From Forficula auricularia (taxonomy: Eukaryota > Arthropoda > Insecta > Dermaptera > Forficulidae): 64,000 nt of DNA. Below the pieces are notes generated by a model. That model was not told the DNA's origin. It ran no database searches and saw only the letters and a program-made list of their open reading frames with translations. Positions within the stretch are counted from its first letter, which is position 1. Every line of letters starts with the position of its first letter. Below, one piece after another: positions 23,764-34,514 of the stretch. The DNA is taken from contig JALMQS010000009.1 in NCBI GenBank assembly GCA_024734495.1, positions 62,001-126,000 on the forward strand, in the 5' to 3' direction. Position numbers and translations under genes: made by a program.

Positions 23764-24055
23764 CGAGGGATGAACCGCGACCTAATATGCTGTACACCTA
23801 ATTCCACTTGTACTTCCAAATATTTCCAAGTACTTCCAACTATTTCCAAGTATTCCAAATATTTCCAAGTAATTCCAAATTTTTCCAAGTATACTTCCAA
23901 ATATACCAAGCACTTCCAAATATTTCCAAGTACTTTCAAATATTTCCAAGTACTTACTTCCAAATATTTCCAGGTACTTCCAAATATTTCCAAGTACTTC
24001 CTTCAAATATTTCCAAAGAGGTGTACATCTACTTCCAATCGCGGATCACCCCTCG
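23764..24055 (+). mobile_element. hAT-like MITE, copy 3, expanded by a minisatellite (292 bp)
   Basis: Ends CGAGGGATGAACCGCGACC and GCGGATCACCCCTCG lie between exact AGTTAATC duplications (23756-23763 and 24056-24063). The interior holds about ten units of an 18-20 bp repeat close to ACTTCCAAATATTTCCAAGT, compared with two or three in copy 1, so the element grew after or before insertion by repeat expansion. Long ORFs in several frames here are by-products of the repeat. Confidence 0.9.
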
Positions 24056-24179
24056 AGTTAATCTATATAAATGAGCCCAAATATTTATTGTAATATTCAA
24101 TAAACGTTTATTAAAAATGCAGAGGTTTCAATAGCAATTATTCACCTAACAGTTGACAAATTGTAATTCTTAAAGTTTA

Positions 24180-24600
24180 TTCAAATTTTAAAATTTTGAT
24201 AAGGGAGAAGGTATATATTAAATAAAAAGGTCTTTTAACAGGTGTAAAGTCGACATAATTTATTAATACAAGAGAGGCAAAGATAAGACAGTTTGTAGAT
24301 AAGACATTCCCAGTGTCAAGGATTTCGTAGATAATAATATCAAGCCCGAGGAGGAAGAGGATTTTGCAAAAAGAGGCAGGCGACAAGAGAGGCATTATCG
24401 ATTGTCCATATACGGATACACTCACGCAAGCCAACAACCAGCTCACGCCGCCTCTGGAATTCCAGGCCTTTGGTGTTCCGAACCCTCCAAAACGTTTGGG
24501 GCGGGGATCAAGCACGAATTAGAGATTGAGGTTGTTGCGGCTGCTCAAGTGTGTACTTTACGATGCTAATGATCGGGAACTGTCACAGCCGAGAACAGAA
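24180..24600 (-). other. Possible solo LTR, minus strand
   Basis: The minus strand starts TGTGACAGTTCCCGATCA (near 24590) and reaches AATAAATTATGTCGACTTTA and CACCTGTTA near 24240. TG at the start, a polyadenylation-like AATAAA and GC-richer content than the flanks suggest an LTR. No TATA box, CA end or target duplication was fixed. An open frame (24177-24515) crosses it but resembles nothing known. Confidence 0.25.
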
Positions 24601-24778
24601 GATGAATAGATAGATGTCTTATTTACCTCTACTCATCAACATTTCAAGTGAATTATTTAATTTTAATTAAGAGCTCATTTATGAAAATATAAATGGCATA
24701 CTCTCCTAAAAGGACAAATCAATCGATTTAGAAGATTTTTGTCAATATTTAATTAAGTTGTATAATGTACAATACATA

Positions 24779-24850
24779 TACAGGGTGTTCAAAAAATAGA
24801 GGTCACGGATTTAAAAATGGATAATACATCTCAAAACAATAAAAAATAAG
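24779..24850 (+). mobile_element. Left end of another ACAGGGTG TA-element
   Basis: ATATACAGGGTGTTCAAAAA matches the usual left terminus of TA-target MITEs. The element is cut off by family E copy 1, and no right end was found. Confidence 0.4.
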
Positions 24851-24856
24851 CTGGCG

Positions 24857-25543
24857 TGTTCTGGTCTGGTCATCCACTTGACTTTACCATACAACCTGGC
24901 CCCTAAAATTATTTATAATCATGTATTGGCTGGGGTTAGTTTTTGCATTTTTATACTTCTGGGGTCCCACTGATTATGTATACAAAATTTGGTTGAGTTT
25001 GCTTAAATGGTCAAGATTTTCGTTTTTCGAACCTCCCCCCCTCCTTTGGGCGGTTGGTTTTTGCAATTTTAGACTTCTGGGGGTCCACTGATTATGTATA
25101 CAAAATTTGGTTGAGTTTGATCAAACGGCCTAGATTTTTAATTTTTAACCCCCCTCCAACCCCCTTAATTTTGAGTCGATATGCACCAAAATCTAATCAG
25201 CTCTTAATCTCAATGGACCAAAACTACGTGTGGAATTTGGTTTCGATATTCAAACTAGTTTTTGAGCTAGCTCGTCCACAAAAAATTTGGTAACGCACAG
25301 ACTAACTATAACTAACAGATTAATAGACATTTTGACAAAACTGTTATTATCTCAAAAAAGATAATTTTTTCGATTTTCACTTATTAGGGCTTTTTGTAGA
25401 CCGAAATTCCATGGTTTCGCTCAATATTTTTAAATCAAAATAGTTTCAGCCGTTTTTGAGATATTTCGAAAAAAAAGAAGGAAAAAACCACTTTTTTCTT
25501 GCACGATTACAATACTTGATCATACCCTGTATGGTAAATTAAA
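24857..25543 (+). mobile_element. Repeat family E, copy 1
   Basis: Starts with TCATCCACTTGACTTTACCA and ends near CATACCCTGTATGGTAAATT. ACTTTACCATACA near the start and the reverse complement near the end form subterminal inverted repeats. In between are two to three copies of the cassette (GATTATGTATACAAAATTTG, GTTGAGTTTG, then C-rich), then a tail containing ACTTATTAGGGCTTTTT and CATGGTTTCGC. Other copies: 26702, 28160, 32595, 50447 and 62569 (minus). Confidence 0.7.
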
Positions 25544-25552
25544 AATTCGTGT

Positions 25553-25935
25553 GTGTTTAAGACCACATGACAGAAGTGATAACTTATATGGTATTTATAG
25601 TTCTTTTTATTTTTTTGAAAAGGAATAATTAATATATTTTCCGACAATGATTGAACTGGCACTAGACCACAGCAACAACCGAGACGCATGATGTGACGCG
25701 TGGTGTGATGCCTGACGGCTCAATCTCATTTACTTCCCAGGAAAATAAAAATGTACATGAGCGCCAAAATTAAAATATAAGATATTAATTTGAGCTTAGA
25801 GTTAATGCTGCAGCGGGGTCTGTGGCTAGACACAGACCCCAACCGTGACGCGTGACGGCTCAATCCCATTTACTGCCAAGTAAAATAAAAAGTGTTCAAG
25901 GCGCACCAAAAGAAGTTATCACTTCAAAAGTTCAT
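25553..25935 (+). repeat. Direct repeat pair with 10-bp GC hairpin
   Basis: GACGGCTCAATCTCATTTAC (about 25721) and GACGGCTCAATCCCATTTAC (25854) begin two ~70-bp related units. Between them GGGGTCTGTG-GCTAGA-CACAGACCCC (about 25815-25840) is a perfect hairpin. The left part (AAGACCACATGACAGAAGTG) resembles AAGACTACACGACAGAGGAG at 22940. Function unknown. Confidence 0.5.
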
Positions 25936-26467
25936 ATAAACATATATCCGGAAATGCCTAGTTTCAGACCTATAGCGATTTTAATATTTTATTTATGTCA
26001 TAGTACAACTCATACTTTTAACATTACAATAAAATCATATTGGTCGTGTACAATGGAAAACAGTCGATTATAAATTATATACTATACATTTTTGCTCGGT
26101 CAGTGACTTCTTTTTAATTTAAAAATAAAAATATTTAATTTTAAAGATAATTTTTCCTTTGTTCCATTAGTATGCTAATTGCCTTGTCTGTTAAAGCATC
26201 AAAAAAAAACCAGAAATGTATGCTCATTAACAAATAACATGACCATAGATTTCCATCAAAAGACAAAAAGTAATTCCACTCAAAAACCCGATACCAGGAG
26301 CAAGCGACGCATTAGACATCCCGGGATTTGCCATAAGTTGTTAAAGAAACCTGGTCAAAATCTTAACAAGGATAGTATGAACTAAATAAAATTTTGTACA
26401 ATTGAAAGTTTATAATGCAAAAATAAGGACAAGTTATTATGTGCGACTTGTTTATTTATCAGCAAAC

Positions 26468-26495
26468 GTTTCGTCGACTCCGCCGACTTCTTCAG
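26468..26495 (-). other. Hammerhead-like core
   Basis: Minus strand: CTGAAGA, A, stem GTCG / CGAC around GCGGAGT, then GAAAC. It has the same layout as the cores at 5226 and 51874. Only the conserved core and stem II are visible. Confidence 0.45.
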
Positions 26496-26701
26496 GGTTT
26501 CAAATATATTTTGATAATGAAAATTTTTTGTTCTTCCTTAGCCGAAAGCAGAGGACAACCTCTTTGTTTCTCTTTATGATATATTTCCGTCTTTTCTTTA
26601 TATTAACATTTACATTAGATAAAACAGAAATAACATAATATGAATGAGGCAACACTGTATTTAAAACTAAACTTTGGTTGATAAATAAATAAACTGACAA
26701 A

Positions 26702-27551
26702 TTCTGATGTGGCCATCCACTTGACTTTACCATACAACCTGGCCCATCACTTATATTTAATATTTAATCAAATCATTTATAATCATGTAGGGGGGGTATT
26801 TTTTGCACTTTTAGACTTCTGGGGACCCACTGATTATGTATACAAAATTTGGTTGAGTTTGGTACAAGGGTCTAGTTTTTTAATTTTTTGACCCTAAACC
26901 CCCCCCTATTTTGGGTGGTTGGTTTTTGCATTTTTAGTCTTCTGCGGTCCCACTAATTATGTATACAAAATTTGGTTGAGTTTGGTACAAGGGCCTAGAT
27001 TTTCATTTTCTGACCCTACACCCCCCTCCCCATTTTGGGCGGTTAGTTTTTGCATTTTTTAGACTTAGATGGGTCCACTGATTATGTTTACAAAATTTGG
27101 TTGAGTTTGCTCAAATGGCCTAGATTTTTAATTTTTAACCCCTCCACACCCTCTTTAATTTTGGGTCGATATGCCCCAAAATCTAATCAGCTTTTAATTT
27201 CAATGCACCAAAACTACGTGTAAAATTTGGTTTTGATATTCACACTAGTTTTTGAGCTAGCTTGTCCACAAAAATTTGGTAATGCACAGACTAACAGACA
27301 GAATAACAACCAGACTAACTAGCAGACATTTTGACAAAACAATTATTATCTCGTAAAATATCATTTTTACAATGTTCACTTATTAGAGCTTTTTTGTAGA
27401 CCGAAATGTCATGGTTTCACGCAATTTTTTTTAATCAAAATAGTTTCAGCTGTTTTAGAGATATGTCGAAAAAAAGAAGCAAAAAAAAAAATCACTTTTT
27501 TCATGCAATTATTACAACACTTGACCATACCCTGTCTAGTAAAGTAAAAAG
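26702..27551 (+). mobile_element. Repeat family E, copy 2 (longest, ~850 bp)
   Basis: Starts TTCTGATGTGGCCATCCACT and ends with CTTGACCATACCCTGT. It carries about four cassette units, each ~110 bp, with alternating C-rich spacers (for example around 26895, 27020 and 27140), then GACTAACAGACA-type short repeats and the same ~200-bp tail as copy 1. Confidence 0.75.
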
Positions 27552-28159
27552 TAACACATAATAACTTGTTCTTATTTCCCATTATAACCTTTCAATAAAC
27601 TTTTATTAATGATTTTAATTTAAGAGCAAGTAAAAATTTACAAAGAAAAAGAGAATATTTTAAATTATATATTAGAAGGGTTGTTTTTTACCCTCGCGGA
27701 AATAGAACTCGAGTAAGTAAAAATAACTGATTAATGAAACATGACTATCACTTTCCTTTTGAATAATATATAACTTCCCCATTAAAATATAATCGGATAT
27801 TGATTATGAAATATGAATTGCTTATATTAAATCCCTCGAATACCTTTTCTAATATTTAACACCAAGGCTTTTAGGAATTCAGGTAGGAATGAACAAACGA
27901 GATGGTCATTAACTGTGTCATTCTAAGTTATTATTCAAAAAATTTTAAATGAATTTATACGCTTAAAAACTTTGCCATAATACTAAGTCTCATTTACATT
28001 TCCTCGTTGAGTTTTCTCCGCTTGCTTAATAATTGGTTATTATTTTTAATGAAGAGTCACCCATGCACAAACAAATAGAGGAGAAGCCTCTTTTTTGTCT
28101 CTATTCAACAAACGGAAAACTTGAAGTTATTTCGTTCGAGAAATTTTATTTAAATAAAC
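27552..28159. other. AT-rich stretch, no gene recognised
   Basis: No repeat or coding feature recognised. Confidence 0.4.
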
Positions 28160-28989
28160 TATGTGGCCATTCACATGACTTTACCATATTCCTGGCTTAG
28201 GCTGCTCCTTATTTTGGGTATTTTCGAATATTTACGCGGCCAGGGGCTCATATGGTTAGAAATAAATATAAAAAAATATCTCCCAAGTTTCAAGTCTCTA
28301 TCTACGCAGCGATTAAGTTTCCCATATAAATAACATGGGGTTTTTGGCATTGAACGATCAATTTTTTATTCCGGCCAAAGTAATGGTTCAAAAAATTTGA
28401 AACTCTTTAGACTTTATCCTTATAATAGTATGGTGTAAATGTAATAATCTTTTCGTTATTACAGTGTTCATCTTATAGAATACATATTTAATTTTTCTCG
28501 TGTTTTTATTTTGAAAATCTTATAATTTTTTTTTTAAGAGTTTCTACAAATATTTGGCAATGTACTAACGCACTAACATACATTTTAACAAAATAATTAA
28601 TATCTCGAAAAATATAATTATTTCGATGTTTACTTATTAGGGCTTTTTTATAAACCATAATGCCATGGTTTCGCCAAATTTTTTTTAATAAAATTAGTTT
28701 CAGCCGTTTTTATGATATTTCGAAAAAAAACGAAGCAAAAAAACACTTAACTATAGAATATTTTGATATTTTGACCCCAAAAGGAGGTTTTGTGGGGTCA
28801 ATAATGGAAATTATAAAATAACATAGGTACTATTAACTCTACGGTAGAATTCTGTCAGAAGCAAAGGTGTAGAGCAGCGGTCGGGGAACCGGGGTAAATT
28901 ACCCCAAATGGGGTAACAATGAAACTATCTGGGGTAATAAGGACATTTTTTAAATTTCTATTTCATAAACTATTATTTTACTTTGCATT

Positions 28990-29178
28990 TCCAGGAATTC
29001 AAAATCGAAAAATTAATAAAAGTAAAAAAGAAAATACTTCGACTTTATTAAACGTTAAAACGAACAACAGAAATCGGCTGAATGCCGAGGACTGTATTCA
29101 AATTGCGCTCATGTCAAAAAGTCCTAATTTTGAAGTCATTTTAGCGAAAATGAAACAACATCATTTTTCTATAATGTA
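28990..29178 (+). pseudogene. hAT transposase C-terminal remnant (ZBED5-like)
   Basis: In-frame residues TLLNVKTNNRNRLNAEDCIQ, then ALMSKSPNFEVILAKMKQHH, then FSIM and a stop. In ZBED5/SCAND3-type hAT transposases the dimerisation domain ends in a similar R(N/S)RLxxxxxLRxxLxxxxPxIxxLxxxxQxxxSH tail, here with ...QHHFS. The residues before it do not match and seem to derive from the deleted junction. It encodes only the last ~45 residues and has no catalytic motif. Pattern-based identification. Confidence 0.6.
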
Positions 29179-29263
29179 AAAGCGTTTGAATTATGTTAAT
29201 GTTTAGAATTTTTATTTACTTACAAATAGTTTTCATGTAAATTCCAATTAATTCAATAAATAA

Positions 29264-29744
29264 TCTATATAAATAAAAATGTACTGTTACGCTTAAGTGA
29301 TACGTTGAAGGATCTCCGAAAGTTCTTCACCGATTTCTTTGAAATTTTCATACAACATTCCATTCAAATACACGAGTGTTTTTATAGATATCACATCTGT
29401 GGCATGTAAAAAAATATTTTTCGACGAAACAACACCAGCGCCTCTCTGGGGGTAAAAGCAAACAAACAAGATGGCCGATAATAACTTTTTGGAAATCTTT
29501 CAACTGTAAATATTATTTTTGGTTAAGGGAACAATTTTGACAAGTAATATATAATTCATTTATTGTTTTAATACCTATTCTATAATTATTTGCATTTTCA
29601 ATTTATTTTTCAAAACTATTATTATTTTTTAAATATATTTAAAAAAACGGGTCAGCTATTATCTATATAAATTTTTACCATAAAACTAGACGCTACCCGC
29701 CAGCGGCTAGGTGACGCCGGGCCGAACGCCTTGGCTTCAGCTAG
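29264..29744 (+). mobile_element. Helitron-like element nested in the hAT
   Basis: Begins TCTATATAAATAAAAATG after A and ends GGCTTCAGCTAG before T, so it lies in an A-T dinucleotide without target duplication. Both the TC start with TATATAAATAAAAATG and the CTAG end preceded by a GC-rich segment (GCCGGGCCGAACGCCTTGGC) are Helitron hallmarks. At ~480 bp it has no Rep/helicase and is non-autonomous. Confidence 0.75.
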
Positions 29745-30479
29745 TAAATAATATACATTTACCTTTCTTTTTTTTGCTTATAAGAATGTATGGGGTAACA
29801 GCGACCTACGCAAAAATATTTTGAGGTAATGGCTAAAAAAAGTTCCCCTACCTCTGGTGTAGAGGATGTGATTTCTGAAATGTTTGTTTAAAAAAAATCC
29901 CTAAAAATCCACCCAAGTGGGGGGAGGGGTCAAAAAATGTAAATTCTGGAGCTTTGAACCAAACTCAACCAAAATTTGTATACATAATCTCTAGGCACAG
30001 AAGACTAGAAATGCAAAAATTTACCAACCAAAATGAGGGGAGGTGGGTCAAAATATTGAAATTGCATTCGCAATTGGCATAAAAACGGCTGGAGATATTC
30101 TAGTGAAATTTTATATTTGGATCAGATGTCTTCTAACTTAAAATTTGAGATATAGAATATTTTGATATATTTTTTCTAGCAAGAGACCCCCGAAGACACG
30201 CCTGACGCAGCTAGTATAATATTTGGGGCACGGCAGTGCCCAAGCCAAGTTCGATTCGAGCGGGGATGTGTGCACTGCCAGACTACTCTTTATAGGAAAC
30301 AACTCAGGCCATTTTGACGCCCCTGTAACTTCGTAATGGAAACCTCTATATGGCTTAAATTTTTTTAAAAAATACTGGTCCATAAGCTTAACTAAATTAC
30401 AAAATTTCATATTTCTACTGTTTATACCATCCAAGTTACAAGAAGCCAAAGATAGGCTTTTTCGCCACTGACTGACTCA

Positions 30480-30935
30480 CTCACTCATCAAAATTCTAGA
30501 GTACTTCCGCTAGCCCTAGAATGCTGAAATTTGGCAGGAAGGTAGAGTTTGGGGTACAATTAATGGGAAAAATCCAAAAATCGAAACTTTCCCTTCTTCA
30601 GGACCTAAAATGAAGGGGTGAAATTTATAGATTTAATTAACATAATACTAAAAAGTCAATGAACCTAGAATGCTGAAATTTGGCATACTGGTATAGCTTG
30701 ACACATTAATAAAGGAGGAAATTGAAAAATCGAAACTTTTCCTTCTTCAAGGCCCGAAATGAAGGGGTGAAAGTTATAGGCTTAATTAACATAAACTAAA
30801 AATTCAATGAACCTAGAATGCTGAAATTTGGTATACTGGTAAAGCTTGACACATTAATAAAGGACGAAATTGAAAAATGGAAACTTTTCCTTCTTCAGGG
30901 CCCGAAATGAAGGGGTTAAATTTATAGGATAAATC
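30480..30935 (+). repeat. Tandem array, ~148-bp monomer, about 3 copies
   Basis: ATGCTGAAATTTGG recurs at 30521, 30670 and 30818, spacing 149 and 148 bp. Each unit also contains CTTTTCCTTCTTCA(A/G)GG and AATGAAGGGGTGAA. The same monomer returns at 36220-36740. Upstream (30209-30480) is a GC-richer segment with GGGGCACGGCAGTGCCC, unrecognised. Confidence 0.85.
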
Positions 30936-30955
30936 CAACTTACAGAAAGAAGTGA

Positions 30956-31537
30956 AATCTCAACAAAAAGACTTGTGTAAAAAAAGACCAAGTTCGATTA
31001 ATAAAATCCGTTTGCCAAAAAAAGTAGTGAGATCTAATGTGCTGCCAAGTTCAACATCATCAATTTGTTAAATGAGCCGAGAATATATTAGTAACTTCAA
31101 TTGAAACGCATGTTTTTCATTTCACATGTCCCTCTATATTTTTTATTGATTTCACATTTTTAGTTGAAATTATTTTCATAAAACTTGTCTTTTACGCATT
31201 ATTATGTATGTCAGGAATTACTAGTTACCATATCATGGGATCTTAATAAGAGGGGAGTGGTGGAGGCCCTATCAAACAATAATAATAATAATTTAATACG
31301 TAAAAGCCTAGTTTTAGGAAAATAATTTCAACTAAAAATGTGAAATCGATAAAAATATAGAGGGACATGTGAAATGAAAAACATGCGTTTTAATTGAAGT
31401 TACTAATATATTCTCGACTCATTTAATAAATTGATGATGTTGAACTTGGCAGCACATTAGATCTCACTACTTTTTTGGCAAACGGATTTTATTAATCGAA
31501 CTTGGCCATTTTTTACACAAGTGTTTTTTGTTGAGAT
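30956..31537. repeat. Foldback element, ~230-bp arms
   Basis: ATCTCAACAAAAAGACTTGT (left) pairs with CACAAGTGTTTTTTGTTGAG at the right end. Inner blocks GCAAACGGATTTTATTAATC, GCTGCCAAGTTCAACATCAT and TTCACATGTCCCTCTATATT have reverse complements in order. The loop (about 31195-31305) includes an AAT microsatellite. No ORF. Confidence 0.85.
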
Positions 31538-31539
31538 AA

Positions 31540-32040
31540 AATAATAAATAAAAAATAAATGTTTGAATTTTTCTTAATAAGTAATTAAGTATATTAAAAA
31601 TAAATTTAATTTTACAGAGGTAAGTGAAAGTCGTGTTCTTTGCACAATAATCTACTAAAGTACTATCTGATGATTATTTGTTTTTAGATAAATTATAAAC
31701 ATTTAAAAACTTTTTTTTAAATGTTTTTTTATTTTATATTAAATCGGAGGAGGGGGAGTTCTGGAACCCATTTCAACCCTTTCGGACAAGGGGTAGAACC
31801 AAAATAAGTACATAGTTAGATAAGAAATAGGATATAATATCTAGACTTGCACTTTGAAGGTACTTTTTGAAAATAATGAAAAATCCCCCCTCCATACCTC
31901 CCCTCTTTAATTGCAATATAAGCAGAGAAATCTAGGCAGTCGAGCCATTTGTGCTCCGATGTTCTTACTGGATACATCTTTGGAAATTGTTACTTAAGAT
32001 AGAATAGTGAACTATTTCCCTCCCTTATTAAATATAATCA
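31540..32040. other. AT-rich stretch with purine-rich island
   Basis: No gene recognised. GGAGGAGGGGGAG near 31746 and C-rich counterparts near 31885 are the only notable composition. Confidence 0.35.
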
Positions 32041-32065
32041 ACCCCTTACATAATTTAATGACGTT

Positions 32066-32586
32066 TCGAATAAAATTAAGTGACATTTTTATTAAGTATC
32101 CTTAAGGACCTATGACATTCTTCATCCAAATTGATGCAAATTTTAATTTTAGCTTTCTAATAACATTTTGAATAAAATTAAGTGAATTTTTCATTAATTA
32201 TCCTTAAGGACATGTTTACATTCTTCATCCAAATTGAACCAAATTTTAGTTTTAGCTTTTTAACACTGTTTTGAATAAAATTAAGTGACTTTTTCATTAA
32301 TTATCCTTAAGGATCTTTTGACATTCTTCATCCAAATTGAACCAAATTTTATTTTTAGCTTTCTAATAACATTTGGAATAAAATTAAGTGACTTTTTCAT
32401 TAATTATCCTTAAGAACATTTTAACATTCTTCATCCAAATTGATGCAAATTTTAATTTTAGCTTTCTAATAACATTTTGAATAAAATTAAGTGAATTTTT
32501 CATTAATTATCCTTAAGGACTTTTTGACATTCTTCATCCAAATTGAACCAAATTTTAATTTTACCTTTCTAACAACATTTTGAATA
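32066..32586 (+). repeat. Tandem array, 103-bp monomer, 5 copies
   Basis: GAATAAAATTAAG starts at 32068, 32170, 32273, 32376 and 32479, and a final partial unit begins at 32582: spacings 102, 103, 103, 103, 103. Each unit contains ATTATCCTTAAGGA and CATTCTTCATCCAAATTGA. The array stops exactly where family E copy 4 starts (about 32590). Confidence 0.95.
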
Positions 32587-32594
32587 TAAATTGG

Positions 32595-33395
32595 CACGTT
32601 CTGATGGCCATCCACTTGACTTTACCATACACCCTGGCTCGTCTTATATATTTAATGTTTAATAAAATTATTTATAATCATATAGGGAGGTTAGTTTTTA
32701 CATTTTTAGACAACTGATTATGTATACAAAATTGAGTTGAATTTGGGTCAAGGGCATAGATTTTCATTTTTTGACCCTACACGCCCCCCTTCCCCGATTT
32801 CGGGGGGGGGGGTTAATTTTTGAATCTTTAGACTTCTTGGGGCCCACTGATTATATATACAAAATTTGGTTGAGTTTGGTACAAGGGCTAAGATTTGCAT
32901 TTTTTGATTTTAGGCGATTGGATTTTGAAATTATTGGATAAAAAATACTTGGTAGGTTTCACATTAAAACAAAAAGATTGGATTTTGTATTTTTAGACTT
33001 CTAGGGCCCCCTGATTATGTATACCAAATTTGGTTCAGTTTGCTCAAATGGTCTAGATTTTTATTTATTGAACCCCACCCTTAATTTTGGCCCCAGAAAA
33101 AAATATCTTCGTTATTATAGGTTCATTTCATTTTTCTTGTTTTTTTAGTTTGAAAACTTTTCCCTTTTCCCCCTTAATTTTGAGTCGATATGCACCAAAA
33201 CTACGTGTGAAATTTGGTTTTGATATTCACAATAGTTTTTGAACTAGCTCATTCACAAAAATTTGCTAACGCACAGACTAACTATAAATAACAGATTAAT
33301 AGACATTTTGACAAAACAGTTATTATCTCGAAAAAGATAAATTTTTTGATGTTCACTTATTAGGGCTTTTTTGTAGACCGAAATGCCATGGTTTC
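32595..33395 (+). mobile_element. Repeat family E, copy 4 (right end truncated)
   Basis: CACGTTCTGATGGCCATCCA at the start, about three cassette units, then the tail up to CCATGGTTTCG at 33388-33398, after which the family sequence stops and unrelated DNA begins. The terminal CATACCCTGTATGG is missing. Confidence 0.7.
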
Positions 33396-33877
33396 GTTAC
33401 CGTCTCCTTCTTGTCTCATTTAAAAGTGTTTGTTCTTGCCTGAAGAATTCGTCATTGACATTATTTCCTTGTTGTTATAAATAAGCCAAAACCAATAATC
33501 CATTCATGTATGGAATTTTATTTTAATTCGTGATTATTTACAAGTTCGATTATTTTAAAGTGTAGCCATACTTTTAATTAATCTTTCGAGTTGGTTTCCG
33601 AGTCGTCATGTATCAAGAAAATTCCATCAAATGGGCATCAGGTGAGCTCACGATTTGATACTTGCTCTTATAAAATAATTCATAATTATGCCACGTCCAC
33701 TTAATCATAGGATTATTATTTCTTATATAATCTTAGATATAAAGTATTTCACTTAACTAGAACATTGGTTTAATTTACTAATAGAACTTTAATATCAAAA
33801 ATATTTAATTTTTCATTTTCGTGAAAAAATTTCGAATTCGATGTTTCTTTCAATCTTTCAGGTACGCTGGATTCAAA

Positions 33878-33883
<6 letters not shown>

Positions 33884-33925
<42 letters not shown>
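33884..33925. repeat. (AT)n microsatellite
   Basis: About 42 bases of alternating A and T, directly before the candidate LTR. Confidence 0.95.
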
Positions 33926-33926
<1 letters not shown>

Positions 33927-33927
<1 letters not shown>

Positions 33928-34348
33928 TTATAGTGGCGATTACTGCGGACCTAAGCACTTTTCATGACGTCAGTCATATCGCTGACGCCTGCGGTCTTTT
34001 GCTATATAAGTCGGCCGCTCACTCGCTCGTGGAACATTTGCTCCATTAAAGTCGGCCGGTGGCTATGCCCTAACGCCCTTTTCTTAAATTCAGGATTTTA
34101 TTTAAATCTCTGACAAATTCAATACAACTCCATATAAATTCAATATAAGTTGTAAACTCATTTCAATTAAACCCAAACGTTCATTGTACGCGTTTGCTTA
34201 AATTCGGGATTTAATTATAAATCACCGACAATAACTACTTAAATCCTTGTTTGACTGTGACTACAAGTGTATGTAATCTTTCTTCAATAAACAAATAAAT
34301 GTAATAAGTCTTAAAGTTCTTTTTAAAAAACTTACACCCTCGACCACA
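33927..34348 (+). mobile_element. Probable solo LTR (LTR retrotransposon)
   Basis: Unlike its flanks it is GC-richer and has promoter order: TGACGTCAGTCATATCGCTGA, GCTATATAAGTCGG (TATA box near 34002), GCTCACTCGCTCG, and ~280 bp later AATAAACAAATAAATG (near 34284) before ACTTACACCCTCGACCACA. The end CA and the likely start GTTATAGTGGCG would suit a BEL- or Gypsy-type LTR. The left boundary is blurred by the AT microsatellite and no target duplication was fixed. No internal coding region is present. Confidence 0.4.
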
Positions 34349-34358
34349 AGACTTATTT

Positions 34359-34418
<60 letters not shown>
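34359..34418. repeat. (TA)n(TG)n compound microsatellite
   Basis: TA repeats run into about 20 TG repeats, immediately after the candidate LTR. Confidence 0.95.
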
Positions 34419-34419
<1 letters not shown>

Positions 34420-34514
34420 CTAATTTAATTATTTGCATTGAATCGCTTTGAAAGCTTATATTTTACTAAAAAATTATTTCATACCTGTTAACAGGTTAAA
34501 ACCTGTATCGATAG

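Larger units (their letters stand above)
28875..29856 (+). mobile_element. hAT element with exact 8-bp target duplication
   Basis: Left end CAGCGGTCGGGGAACCGGGG, right end in reverse complement CAGAGGTAGGGGAACTTTTT. GTGTAGAG stands directly outside both ends (28867-28874 and 29857-29864). A transposase C-terminal remnant is at 28990-29178, and a Helitron-like element is inserted at 29264-29744. It resembles the widespread hAT type with GGGGTAAATTACCCC near its left end. Confidence 0.9.
28160..30208 (+). mobile_element. Family E / Helitron-like composite, interrupted by a hAT
   Basis: The left part begins ATGTGGCCATTCACATGACT and shares the E tail (TTATTAGGGCTTTTTTATAA, CATGGTTTCGCC near 28665). 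From about 28752 it follows the same order as the element at 42040-42950 (TTTTGATATTTTGACCCC, GATGTGATTTCTGA, cassette, AAAACGGCTG, CAGATGTCTTCTAACTT) and ends CAGCTAG before T at about 30208, the 3' signature of Helitrons. The hAT at 28875-29856 splits it. Removing the hAT and one duplication restores alignment to 42240-42275. Confidence 0.65.

Noticed and set aside
23754..24093. Overlapping open frames on both strands, 74-107 codons, rich in Phe/Tyr/Lys
   Set aside because: They are read from the 18-20 bp minisatellite of MITE copy 3; all frames stay open because the repeat lacks stops.
24177..24515. 112-codon minus-strand frame
   Set aside because: Longest in its area but without any family signature, and the DNA looks like an LTR; kept only as a weak LTR candidate.
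30480..32586. CRISPR array
   Set aside because: The repeats are contiguous 103-bp and ~148-bp monomers without spacers, in a eukaryotic context.
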